NCBI GenBank assembly: GCA_017521605.1
Contig: JAFXCD010000015.1
Coordinates: 1-64,000 of the forward strand
Direction: 5' to 3'
Origin: Lachnospiraceae bacterium
GTDB taxonomy: Bacteria > Bacillota > Clostridia > Lachnospirales > Lachnospiraceae
DNA: 64,000 bases
This document shows positions 32,915-43,100 of this stretch, one piece after another. A program made the position numbers and the translations under genes. Numbering within the stretch: the stretch's first letter is position 1; each line of letters begins with the position of its first letter. Under the pieces are notes generated by a model that ran no database searches, was not told the DNA's origin, and saw only the letters and a list, made by a program, of their open reading frames with translations.

Positions 32915-33398
32915 ATTCATCCTCCTTTAACAGTTCTTTAAGTCTTTTTCTGGCTCTGGTTAGGCGGGTTCTTACTGTGGACGGTTTTGCTCTTAATATG
33001 TTTGCAATCTCCTCCAGACTATATTCCTCATAATAAAACAGATGTACTACCGTACGATACTTTTGAGGAAGTCGCTTCACGATTTCTATCAGCTTGTCCT
33101 CTTCCTGCTGTGCCTCTGTTTCTTCCCTGTCCACTTCTCCCAGACCTACTACCTTTTGTCGCCAGGCTGTTTTCCACAAATTCTTCGCCAAATTAATGGT
33201 TACTCTTAAAAACCACGCCTTGGCATGTTCTTCACCTTCAAACTCCGGTCTTTTTGCCAGATATTTCAAAAATACTTCCTGATGAATATCCTCCGCATCC
33301 TGTGTATTTTTTACCATAGAATAGGCCATGCGATACACCACGGGAGAATACTTCTCAATCAGTAAACAATCCTCTGCGCGCAATGAATTTTCTTTCAC
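32895..33398 (-). CDS. ECF-type RNA polymerase sigma factor
   Basis: A sigma-70 family protein of 167 residues from GTG 33398, or 173 from GTG 33416. Both are GTG; GGTGGTGAGG before 33398 is the better ribosome site. Region 2: YSPVVYRMAYSMVKNTQDAE, DIHQEVFLKY. Region 4: LPQKYRTVVHLFYYEEYSL, PSTVRTRLTRARKRLKELL. Similar to the other minus-strand sigma gene (FYYEEYS against FYYEDYS), so likely paralogs. Confidence 0.9.
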   Translation of the reverse strand: MKENSLRAEDCLLIEKYSPVVYRMAYSMVKNTQDAEDIHQEVFLKYLAKRPEFEGEEHAKAWFLRVTINLAKNLWKTAWRQKVVGLGEVDREETEAQQEEDKLIEIVKRLPQKYRTVVHLFYYEEYSLEEIANILRAKPSTVRTRLTRARKRLKELLKEDEYVSGGL

Positions 33399-33525
33399 TT
33401 CCTCACCACCTTTCACCCATAATACAATTTACCCTCACTAAATGCTACAAAATATGCTAAAATTTTGTAATAAATATTCTTTTCCTGTGTCTATTGTATA
33501 GAAAGGCAGAAAGGAGGTGCCCGCC

Positions 33526-34041
33526 ATGGATTCGTTATATAAGGAAATCAACATTATATATCAATGCTATTATAAGGATGTTTATAGATTCTGCTATGAA
33601 CTTTGCAATCAGGATGCTCACCTGGCGGAAGAACTGACTCAGAATACCTTTTACAAAGCCATTCTTGCTGCTGATTCCTTTAAGGGTAATTGTGAAATCA
33701 AAACCTGGCTCTGCCGGATTGCGCGCAATGATTACCTGAATTACCTACGGAAAGAAAAACGTTTATCAAAAACTCAAGCATCCGAGCAACTTCTGGAAGA
33801 TATCCCGGACATCCGTCCCTCCGTACTCCAACAGATAGAAGATTCGGAAAGTACTATGGAAATCCTGCGAGTATTAGATGCTCTGGAGCCTCCCTACGCC
33901 GAAGTTTTCCGCTTGAAAATTATAAATGATATGGAATATAAGGAAATTGCCGAACTCTATGGGAAAACCGAGAATTGGGTCAGAGTTACCTACTATCGTG
34001 CAAAGCAAAAGATTATCGAAGCATTAAAACAGAAAGGATGA
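33526..34041 (+). CDS. ECF-type RNA polymerase sigma factor
   Basis: A 171-residue sigma factor, divergent from the two above. Region 2: NIIYQCYYKDVYRFCYELCN, EELTQNTFYKAI; region 4: LEPPYAEVFRLKIINDMEYK, EIAELYGKTENWVRVTYYRA. Start ATG 33526 follows AAGGAGGT by 7 bases. Four bases after it begins a zinc-finger anti-sigma gene, so the pair forms one operon. Confidence 0.92.
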   Translation: MDSLYKEINIIYQCYYKDVYRFCYELCNQDAHLAEELTQNTFYKAILAADSFKGNCEIKTWLCRIARNDYLNYLRKEKRLSKTQASEQLLEDIPDIRPSVLQQIEDSESTMEILRVLDALEPPYAEVFRLKIINDMEYKEIAELYGKTENWVRVTYYRAKQKIIEALKQKG

Positions 34042-34045
34042 TTTC

Positions 34046-34690
34046 ATGAATACAGAAAAAGTAAGCTGTGAAATAATAAAGGATTTGCTCCCACTATATG
34101 TAGATGATTTATTATCTGCGGAGAGTAAGAAAGTTGTAGAAAAACACTTACATACCTGCCCACAATGCCACCAAGTGGCGGAAGGGCTCAGCACTCCCAT
34201 GCCCACAAATCAAACATTTCCGGACACCGAAAATGTTTTTTTCAGGAATTTAAAGAAAAAATTTCAAAGACTATCCCTAATCAGAATCATACTGATCCTA
34301 TTGGTAGTTTTCACTCTCTGGATTGTAGCTAACACTTATCTTGCAATCCATTATAGCCCTATCAACCCCAAAGCATTGCCGGAATACATTGATGAATGTC
34401 TGAATGTGGTTCTTATAGACGATGAATACTATTTGCACCAAACCGACTCTTTTGCCCAAGGGGAAATCGTACTTTTGATTTGTGAAAACGGCGAAATTAA
34501 TTTCTATATCGGAGAAAATGGTATACGTAGCTTAGGTCTCGTCAGAAGCTGGGTTATTACCCCCAAATACCAACGACTGATTGACCCTGAGATTATGCAG
34601 GAGGTAAAAACCATCAATTATTGTAAACCGGACGGAACGATTCTGGTAACACTTTGGAAAGAAGGGGATGAAATCCTACAACTCAAATAA
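34046..34690 (+). CDS. Zinc-finger anti-sigma factor (zf-HC2) with membrane anchor
   Basis: A 214-residue protein. Residues 1-50 form the anti-sigma zinc domain, with CEIIKDLLPLYVDDLLS and the H-x3-C-x2-C motif HLHTCPQC. A membrane segment (about 75-98, IILILLVVFTLWIVA) separates it from an outer domain of about 115 residues. It most likely sequesters the sigma factor encoded just before it and releases it on an extracytoplasmic signal. Terminates at the shared hairpin 34701-34733. Confidence 0.9.
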   Translation: MNTEKVSCEIIKDLLPLYVDDLLSAESKKVVEKHLHTCPQCHQVAEGLSTPMPTNQTFPDTENVFFRNLKKKFQRLSLIRIILILLVVFTLWIVANTYLAIHYSPINPKALPEYIDECLNVVLIDDEYYLHQTDSFAQGEIVLLICENGEINFYIGENGIRSLGLVRSWVITPKYQRLIDPEIMQEVKTINYCKPDGTILVTLWKEGDEILQLK

Positions 34691-34700
34691 CCTTGCAAAA

Positions 34701-34733
34701 GCCCGACCATTCTTCAAAAGAATGATCGGGCCT
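34701..34733. terminator. Bidirectional terminator between convergent genes
   Basis: GCCCGA-c-CATTCT pairs with AGAATG-a-TCGGGC over a short loop; T runs follow on both strands. It serves the anti-sigma gene on plus and the surface-protein operon on minus. Confidence 0.88.
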
Positions 34734-34754
34734 TTTAGGGTTATCTGAGAAGTT

Positions 34755-37700
34755 CTATTTTCTCTTTCTCTTGTATGCCATGAGTACTACTGCACCACCG
34801 CTTAATAATGCAATACATCCCCATAATAAGAATGAATAATTATCTCCTGTTTCCGGACTCAAATCATCGGTATCAACAGGTACTGTAATGATTTCCGGTG
34901 TAGCAGTAGATGCCGGCGCCGAAGTCACTACAGGTGCTGTGGTTACAGACGGTGTGGATGTTACCACAGGAGCTGTTGTAGGTGCTTGTGTGGATATAGG
35001 AGCAGTTGTCTGTTCAGGTGCCTGTGTGGGCGTGTCCGTAGGGGCTACACTAGGTGTAGCAGAAGGTATCACCGGTGATTCCGTAGGCTTTATTGTGGGA
35101 GGCGGTGTAGGTGCTACAGGTGTCGGAGTAGGTTTTTCTGTTGCTTGCTTCTCCTTCACAGTAAAATCTGCCATCATTTCACTTCTGTAGCCTATATCGT
35201 TCCACTTACCATTTAAGTATACCTGCTCAGCAAACTGAACTGTCAGAGTATAGTCTCCTGCTTTATTAATACTGAATTCTGCTGTATAGGGCGCTTTATC
35301 CCAGCTTCCTTCCGGATTTACCTTCCAGCTAACCGGTACAAAACGACGGGCATACTCTGTTGCTGTAATATCCATGCAATCACCGGAAGCGCTAAAGCTT
35401 ATCGTGTCTCCCACATAATAAGTTGCGCCTATTCCAATACCTATAATGGCATTCTTTCCCGCATCTATGGAATTACCCTTGATAGCATCTACATAACTAT
35501 CCGTATAAGTATCTTTACATACACTACAGGTATGCTCTGTATACCCTCTGGTAGTATCCGTAGGCTTAACTACCTTATCCATATACTTATGACCCTTTGC
35601 CGGTATAATGTCTGTATAACTTTCTTCACAGATACTACAGGTATGATTCAAAATACCTTCTGTCATACAGCCGGCTTCTGTCTCTACAGTATCCACATAC
35701 TTATGACTACATTCATATTTTACCGGTTCTGAAGTAATGAAGGACAAATCGCATTCACTACAGGAACGCAAGGTACTACCATCTGGCATTACCTTATCCC
35801 AGAAGATATGTCCTTGAGCCTTCAGCATCTCTTCATACTCATGTCCGCAAATACTACAAGTATGTCTTACCATGCCATCTTTGGTACAGGTAGTATCTCT
35901 GGTTATCTCGTCCGTATAAGCATGGATACATGCGTTAGGAGTTGTTGGTTCATATTCAAACTGTACACTATTCAGCCAGGTTTTATCACCGTTCCAGATA
36001 CCAAAAATCTTGTTATCCCCTTGCACATCAAAGGTACCAATCCACACCTTTCTGGTGGTTGCCTTTAATGGAGGATTATAAGCAGTATCTTCACCTATAT
36101 TGGAGAAATCAAAGGTTGCATAAACAGACACTGTCCCATAATCATCATTGTATTCACAGGTCAAATCCACACCAAGTACTACAGAATCATACTTATAAAC
36201 ATTTCCCTCAAACATAGGAATCTCTGTATAATCACCCAGCACCGTCTTTGATTGCTCTCCCTTTATAGGACGTGTGATTCCACTGAACAGGTCTATGTGA
36301 GACAAATCGTTTCTATTGTTCTTTGTATTGGAAAGACCCGACTGTGTATAATCCAAAAATTTTTTCTTTCCATCAATAAAGTGATTAAAAAAGTCCTTTT
36401 CATAACTGGAGACTGCTGTATAAATACCAAGATCACCACTGGAATAGCCTAAGACAATACCATAATACTTTTCAGCATCCTCGGACAGAATAATAAATAT
36501 AGGTCTCTGACCCTGCCACGCATAGGATAATTCAAAATCATAGTAGAAGCTGGTATTTACACTTTGCAGACTATCCCCCGAAATATTCTCATCCCTAAAT
36601 ACGACAGCGTATGCGGGTTTGTTCTCCACATTATTGTTTCCACCGCCGGTATCATCCGTTTTTGCTCTGGATCCATCCATAAGGAAAGCATCACCCATGC
36701 TGACACTCTGCACCGGACCGTATTGAATTGTCTGTTCAAAAATATTATGTCGCTCTTCCTTGGAAAGATCCTTAATATCATTGTAACCAAAGCTCTTTTC
36801 TTCTCCGCCGATAACAGCCTTATTGTACTGAGAATTTTGATAATTCGCTATTGTCGTATTATCAATATAACCCACCATCTTTTCTGTCAAAGCCTGGGTT
36901 TCTTCCGGAGTTCTGTTTTTGAAATCATACAACAAATATTCCGTTTTAGTTCCCTCACCCAACCATGCATTAGGTATATCATATATCTTATCCTGAGGGG
37001 GCTGTGGCTTTACAATCTGTTCCAGATTTTGTGCAGGTTTAGTGGATTCTTTTACCTCCACATATTCCCCATTTACATAGGTCTTCACACCGGGAACTGA
37101 CCAGCTGATTACTTCCTCCTTGGTGATGGTAAAGGGCTCCTCTACCTCTTCCGTTTCCGGATCATCTACCTGATCTTTCAGGTACCAGGAATGCAGAAGT
37201 ATCTCATTATTCTTACAATTCTCAAATACTGTATTATCCGCTTTTCCGAAAGGCATCAAAGGGATGTTTTGCTTATATTCACCTTCCGTTTCTGTATATA
37301 CCACATTTCCGGCTACACGTACATTGGAAACAGATACTACTGTATTGCCATTTGCATCCTTATAACGGATACTTGGACTATCAAGTTCAATGAAGTGAGT
37401 CTGTGGATTCATGGCACCCAAATTGGTATTACCAATAAGACGCAAGCCATCATTTATGTGATACATAATCATAGGCTTATTTGTCAAAGCATCCGGCTTA
37501 TCAATAGGGAAATTCGAATGTTCCATATGATTTACTATGGAACCATAACTTGCTCTGGTCATGGTATTTCCGCAAACCACGTCATTTTTACCAAAGCTAT
37601 AATTATAAGTATAGTCAATAATATTTCCACGGTAAACGCTGTTTCCGGCACCGGTCAGGGTCTTACCATTGGAGAACTGACCGAATTCCAACCAACAGCC

Positions 37701-40160
37701 TCTCCATGTGGAATTGGTAAAGTCTGAGGAAGAGATAAAGTATTTATAGTTGATATCACCGGGTGTATATCCATCCTCGCCTTCCACACCGGTACTTGCC
37801 GTACCGTATACATTTTTTACAAGCACATTATCGGTCACGGTTTTATAAAAAAATCCATAATCATTATACTGAATCTGACCTTCATGAAGTACAGTGTTGT
37901 TCAGCTTACAATTGGTAAATGCTCCTACACCACGGGCAATGCTGCCAACCTTTATATAGAAATTATTCATATTCACATTAAAGAAACCGCTGGCATTACA
38001 ATTATGCATATAAAGGTCAGGATTTATAAAATAACCGCTTATGGGTGCATTATCATCACCACTCATTACAAAAATACCGGCACCGTTCATATCGGCTGTT
38101 TTGTGGCTTCGTATGGTACCCTTAAATACCACACGGTAAGTGGCTCCGCCACGCAGTACAATAGGCTTGTCCGTATAATAAGTACCGCTCTCAATATAAA
38201 GAATCGCATCATGGGTTGCTACATAGTCAAAAGCCTCCTGAAGCCTTTCGTAATTGCTACCGCTGTTCCAGCCCATTCCACCGAAATCTTCTGTGAAAGA
38301 TACTACTTCATACTTACCGGATTGCATGTCCTTATAATACCTGTCCTCCAGACCGGCATCCCAAAGTCCCTGCTCATCTGCACCTACATCACCTAATGCA
38401 GCATAACCTGCCGTGGACTTATTTTTGTCCAAAAATGCGGACAAATCGATGTAACGCTCCAAATCTATGGATACATAAACACCATCCTTCAGCCAGCACA
38501 CGGGTTCCGGTCCCTCTGCACCGACCCAGCCCATGGCAGGAGTGCCATCTGCATTATTCCAACCTCTTTCACCCCAAACGATGATGGTATTATCATGCCA
38601 GCCTTCCGTATAGGGTTTGCCACCTCTCCAGTCATCCACCATCAGGTTCCCATAATCCCACTCACGGATTTCAAAGGCATTGTCCGAAAACTGCAAGTTG
38701 GTTGCATTACGACGGGCTTCATATCTGGAAGACCACTCTGAATCCGTTAACCGCACCAAAGTCGTCCAGTCCAAAGAATCACACTGAATCTTATTCTGGG
38801 TAAAGGCAATACCACTATGTAATTGAATCATGGTCAGCTTCTGTCCGTCCCAGTGGTTGGCACTGTGTTTTCTGTCGTAGGCATTGTCTCCCACTATATT
38901 GTCACGAATCACGTAACCGGTACCCGGGTATACCCATTTCTTCTCGGTATGGTCGTAATATCTGGTATCATGGTCATATGGCTTTAATCCTTGAGACTCA
39001 AAATATTTCTTAATATCATTGTATGCACCATCTTTGAATAAGCATCCGCTGACAGAAGAGGAAACTGTTGTGGTATCCATAACAAAATTACATACTCTCT
39101 CCAATGTCAGATTGGAATAGGTGGTATGGGGACACCAGCACCCTGCACCACTACGGGAGAAGTAATAATTCCCCAGATAAGAATTGGCAAACACCGTAGT
39201 ACCCATACTAAAATTTATCTGGAAAATAGGTATTTCATGTAAATCATCCTCCGTAAAATATCCGCCATAATAATAACAATCATAGAAAAATGCATCATTG
39301 GTCTGTACACCATGGTAAACCAATCTGGTAGGTCCTACCGTGACACTGGTTACGCGGGTTAACATATCTGTAAAGGTCCAGCGCATAAATGCATGAAATC
39401 CACTGAGAGCAATATTATCTACAGCAGCATATTTCATACGAATACGATAAAACAATTCAAAATCCTTTACTGCATTTACCTGATCACTACAGAGATTATC
39501 CATAATGGTCTGTACCGAACTGGTGGGTTTAAAGCTCTCATGAGCACCTTCCACAACGAACACAATATCGCTGATTCTGCCCTGATACCACAAATAGGTT
39601 TCGTTCAAATTAGGATTGGTAAAGAAACCGGTCACCTCCACCGGATTTCCATCCTTGTCCTGATAATTAGGCTTAATGACAAAGGCAGTCTCACCGGCCA
39701 CGGCATTGAGATTGGTTCCGTCATTTAAATAAACCGATTTGGTAAAATAATACACACCCTTCTTTACAAAGATGTCTGCATTATTCATGCTTTTGGACTT
39801 CTTCATCGCCTGATTCAGCATATCCGAATAATCGTAATATGCATTATTCGGATCATAATCCGGGAATAGCAGATTTCCATTTGCATCCTTTTCATTGATA
39901 ATATCATCCGGGAAATAAATAACATTATCATTCTTTTCATAGATGTTATTAATGTCGTTTTCCGGTCTGAAACCTACTTCCCCGGAATGACCGTAATGAA
40001 TCTTACCATCATTGGGGTCATAGTTAACAGGAAATGGTGTGGACGTGATCTGATCCGCATCCGGTGCCACTGCAAGTGCCTCCATTGGTATCATCTGCAG
40101 TAATAGACACAACATTATAATGAAGCTCAGTCCTTTTACAAATGTATTTTTCTTTTTCAT
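34755..40160 (-). CDS. Giant sortase-anchored beta-helix surface protein
   Basis: A 1801-residue exported protein. Signal peptide at 1-35 (FIIMLCLLLQMIPMEALA). About residues 60-1150 contain two parallel beta-helix regions of pectate-lyase type (GYAALGDVGADEQGLW, DFGGMGWNSGSNYERLQEAF). A C-terminal concanavalin-like stretch follows, then three Cys-rich zinc-ribbon-like repeats (HTCSICGHEYEEM, HTCSICEESYTDI, HTCSVCKDTYTDS), a shared ~98-residue module (DNA 35155-35450), a Pro/Thr stalk, and the sortase signal SPETGD with membrane segment and KRKRK. ATG 40160 has GGAGG 6 bases upstream. Last gene of a three-gene operon. Probably an adhesin or glycan-active protein; catalytic residues not identified. 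Confidence 0.85.
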   Translation of the reverse strand: MKKKNTFVKGLSFIIMLCLLLQMIPMEALAVAPDADQITSTPFPVNYDPNDGKIHYGHSGEVGFRPENDINNIYEKNDNVIYFPDDIINEKDANGNLLFPDYDPNNAYYDYSDMLNQAMKKSKSMNNADIFVKKGVYYFTKSVYLNDGTNLNAVAGETAFVIKPNYQDKDGNPVEVTGFFTNPNLNETYLWYQGRISDIVFVVEGAHESFKPTSSVQTIMDNLCSDQVNAVKDFELFYRIRMKYAAVDNIALSGFHAFMRWTFTDMLTRVTSVTVGPTRLVYHGVQTNDAFFYDCYYYGGYFTEDDLHEIPIFQINFSMGTTVFANSYLGNYYFSRSGAGCWCPHTTYSNLTLERVCNFVMDTTTVSSSVSGCLFKDGAYNDIKKYFESQGLKPYDHDTRYYDHTEKKWVYPGTGYVIRDNIVGDNAYDRKHSANHWDGQKLTMIQLHSGIAFTQNKIQCDSLDWTTLVRLTDSEWSSRYEARRNATNLQFSDNAFEIREWDYGNLMVDDWRGGKPYTEGWHDNTIIVWGERGWNNADGTPAMGWVGAEGPEPVCWLKDGVYVSIDLERYIDLSAFLDKNKSTAGYAALGDVGADEQGLWDAGLEDRYYKDMQSGKYEVVSFTEDFGGMGWNSGSNYERLQEAFDYVATHDAILYIESGTYYTDKPIVLRGGATYRVVFKGTIRSHKTADMNGAGIFVMSGDDNAPISGYFINPDLYMHNCNASGFFNVNMNNFYIKVGSIARGVGAFTNCKLNNTVLHEGQIQYNDYGFFYKTVTDNVLVKNVYGTASTGVEGEDGYTPGDINYKYFISSSDFTNSTWRGCWLEFGQFSNGKTLTGAGNSVYRGNIIDYTYNYSFGKNDVVCGNTMTRASYGSIVNHMEHSNFPIDKPDALTNKPMIMYHINDGLRLIGNTNLGAMNPQTHFIELDSPSIRYKDANGNTVVSVSNVRVAGNVVYTETEGEYKQNIPLMPFGKADNTVFENCKNNEILLHSWYLKDQVDDPETEEVEEPFTITKEEVISWSVPGVKTYVNGEYVEVKESTKPAQNLEQIVKPQPPQDKIYDIPNAWLGEGTKTEYLLYDFKNRTPEETQALTEKMVGYIDNTTIANYQNSQYNKAVIGGEEKSFGYNDIKDLSKEERHNIFEQTIQYGPVQSVSMGDAFLMDGSRAKTDDTGGGNNNVENKPAYAVVFRDENISGDSLQSVNTSFYYDFELSYAWQGQRPIFIILSEDAEKYYGIVLGYSSGDLGIYTAVSSYEKDFFNHFIDGKKKFLDYTQSGLSNTKNNRNDLSHIDLFSGITRPIKGEQSKTVLGDYTEIPMFEGNVYKYDSVVLGVDLTCEYNDDYGTVSVYATFDFSNIGEDTAYNPPLKATTRKVWIGTFDVQGDNKIFGIWNGDKTWLNSVQFEYEPTTPNACIHAYTDEITRDTTCTKDGMVRHTCSICGHEYEEMLKAQGHIFWDKVMPDGSTLRSCSECDLSFITSEPVKYECSHKYVDTVETEAGCMTEGILNHTCSICEESYTDIIPAKGHKYMDKVVKPTDTTRGYTEHTCSVCKDTYTDSYVDAIKGNSIDAGKNAIIGIGIGATYYVGDTISFSASGDCMDITATEYARRFVPVSWKVNPEGSWDKAPYTAEFSINKAGDYTLTVQFAEQVYLNGKWNDIGYRSEMMADFTVKEKQATEKPTPTPVAPTPPPTIKPTESPVIPSATPSVAPTDTPTQAPEQTTAPISTQAPTTAPVVTSTPSVTTAPVVTSAPASTATPEIITVPVDTDDLSPETGDNYSFLLWGCIALLSGGAVVLMAYKRKRK

Positions 40161-40183
40161 ATAGTCCTCCATAATTTTATGGT

Positions 40184-43100
40184 TTATCTCCGTCTCCTCT
40201 TAAAGAAGAGTACTCCTCCTAAACTACCACTCACTAAAAGTATCACACTATACCATACCCATATCATAGCATTCTCACCTGTTTGGGGGCTATTATCTTC
40301 AGTATCAACAGATACTGTAGCAATTTCCGGTGTGGCGGTTGGTACAGGTGTTTCTGTTACTGTAGGGGCTTCTGTTACTGAAGGAGCAGCCGTTACCACA
40401 GGTGCTTCTTCCGGTGCACTTGTAGGTGCATCTGTAGGATTTGCCGGTGCCTGTGTAGGTGTCGGTGAAGTAGTTTCGACCGGCTCTGCTGCAGGGGTTG
40501 CAGTGGGCGTTGCCGTAGGTGCTGCAGTAGGTTCAACAGGCTTTTCTTTCACATTAAACTCCACGCTTGTCACTTCTGTCTTACCCGTATCGTTCCACTT
40601 ACCGCCTAAGTATTCCTGCTCCTTGAAGGTTACCTTCAAGGTATAGATTCCGGGCTTTTCTATGGTAAAACTTGCGACATAAGGTGCACTGTCCCATGTG
40701 CCGGAAGGATTCACGCTCCAGCTTGCCGGTACATAACGACGGGCATGGTCTGTAGGTGTTATATCCATGTTGAAACCAATTGCAGTAAACTCCATGGTAT
40801 CCCCCGCAAAGGAAACTTCTCCAACCTCAATGCCGGTAATATGATTCTTGCTGGTTTCTGGTTCCTCTGTCGGTTCTTCTGTCGGGGCACTTGTTGGAGC
40901 TTCTGTTGGTGCACCGGTGGGTTCACTCGTAGGTCCTTCCGTCGGTGCACTGGTAGGTTCACTCGTAGGTGCTTCTGTCGGTGCATTGGTGGGTTCACTC
41001 GTAGGTGCTTCTGTCGGTGCATTGGTGGGTTCATCTGTAGGTGGCAGAGTAATCTCCGGAAGTTCTCTCTCATATCCACATGCATAGCATGCTATATCCC
41101 TATTGCTTGCATATTTGTGTGCTTCCGTTTCACTATCAGTAAAACACTCTGTACATGTTGTCCAATGTCCCTCGTCGTTCTTTTCATAGCCGGTGCCCCA
41201 ACTGTGGTAGGCCGATATTACATCGCCTTCTTCTATATTTCCGCAAACTGCACAAATAACATCTCCCGTATAACCATCTTCTGTACAGGTAGCCGTACTA
41301 CGATTCTGTAATACTGCACCTTCATGGATACATGCACTACGGGTAACCGTAACCTCTACTGCATTATTTGTATAAAACTCAGCATCATCCCCGGTATATA
41401 CAGCAGTTGCCGTAACAGGTGTTCCGGGTGTCAGTTCTGTCTGTACATCTGTACCGTCCTGCCACTTCCAATTGGGAGCAAGGGGCACATCTGCCAGATT
41501 CTTATATCTGTAGGGTAGGATCATCTCCTCTCCGGGCATATGAATATCATTTGGCTTCGCCGTTACATTCACCCAAATTTTTGACTCTACACATTCATAA
41601 TTCATCGTGTTTTCCGGTATAAATACTACTTCATACTCTCCGCTTTCATCTGGTGTGAGGAGACGGTCCGGTTCCGCCCATTGTAAGGTTCCGGGCACTT
41701 CCACTTCTTCACCATCCTCCATTGATCTGGCCGTCACATCTAAGGGAATATCTCCCAACGCTTTGCCATAAGGAATCTCCAAATAATCTTCATGCTCTAA
41801 CTTCGGAATAGCAGGCAGTACATCCAACCTCATCCCGAACCAAATATCAGGATCCGGAATATACTCTACTTTATATCCCCACATATCACCTATTTCAAGC
41901 ATAGCCTCATAACCCCATCTCCAATTCGTATCAGAGAGTTCTATTTCACTTAAAAGCATGCCATAATAACACGGTTCGGTTACCTCAGGTAGCGCTAAAT
42001 CTTCGGGTGAATAAACAAAAATATATCTTGCAATTCCCCTTGCATACGATACCTTACTATCTATAACAGGAGCCACTTCATAGTAATACGTTTTGTTATT
42101 AATAAGTCCTTCCACGCTATATTCTGTTTCTGTTATTACCTCATTAGTAATCTCATTACCGTCCGTCCAATTGCTTATTAACACTTGATACCCTGTAGCT
42201 CCCTCCAGCGAATCCCAAGAGAGACTTATCTTTCCATCATCCGCAATGACTTGAAAATTTTGCAGAGTATTGTCGGTGAGATATATCTGTTCACTGTGTG
42301 AACATGGCTGATTCCGATATGCTTCCTCTTCTTCGTTCCGAAGATAAGACACGGTAGCTTTCAAAGGGGAGTAAATACCATATACTGTATATGTATTTAC
42401 TTCCCCGGCACTAATAGAAACATCGATACTATCATATACCTCTCCATTTTCCCTATATATATCCACCCGATATGTTGCATCTTCCTGGGTCACTCCATCC
42501 CAAGTAAGGATACAATTTACTCCATCCATACTCGCTTTCAAATTTGGGGGTATCAGACAGCCTTCCGCTTTCTGGGTCACAGTATTACTCAAAAAGCTTT
42601 CTACACTGTCTGTAATGGCACTGATATTGAAGCTATAGGTTTGTCCCGCATTCAGTCCATCAATGGTACAATGTTTCTTATCCGTCCATAACACAGGCTC
42701 GCCATCCATATAAACGCGGTAAGCAGAAGCATCTTCCACTTCATCCCACTCCAAATAGAATCCATTGCCTTTTTCCAATAGGATTACCGTACTCAGATGA
42801 ACAGGATATGTATTAACCTTTATGGTTTTAGAAGCCGGTCCTATATTTTTATCATAATAAGCTCTTACATATATATTATGGGATGGCTCCGGAAATAGGG
42901 ATACATCAGAAAAAATATGGGAGTTTTCTTTGGTTTCAATCACCTTCACTTCCGTACCGTCTGCTTGTAAATAATAGATTCCATATCCTACAGCATCATC
43001 TACTTCATCCCATGATAAAGTAAATGATGTCTTACCATACTCCACTTTCAGATTCTTTGGTGCACTGATTGAGATATTGTTGAAGGCTTTGATGGAGCAG

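Noticed and set aside
40179..41087. Val/Gly-rich plus-strand frames opposite the surface proteins
   Set aside because: They are the complement of Pro/Thr stalk repeats and have no ribosome sites; the same applies near 34888-35190 and 44640-45353.
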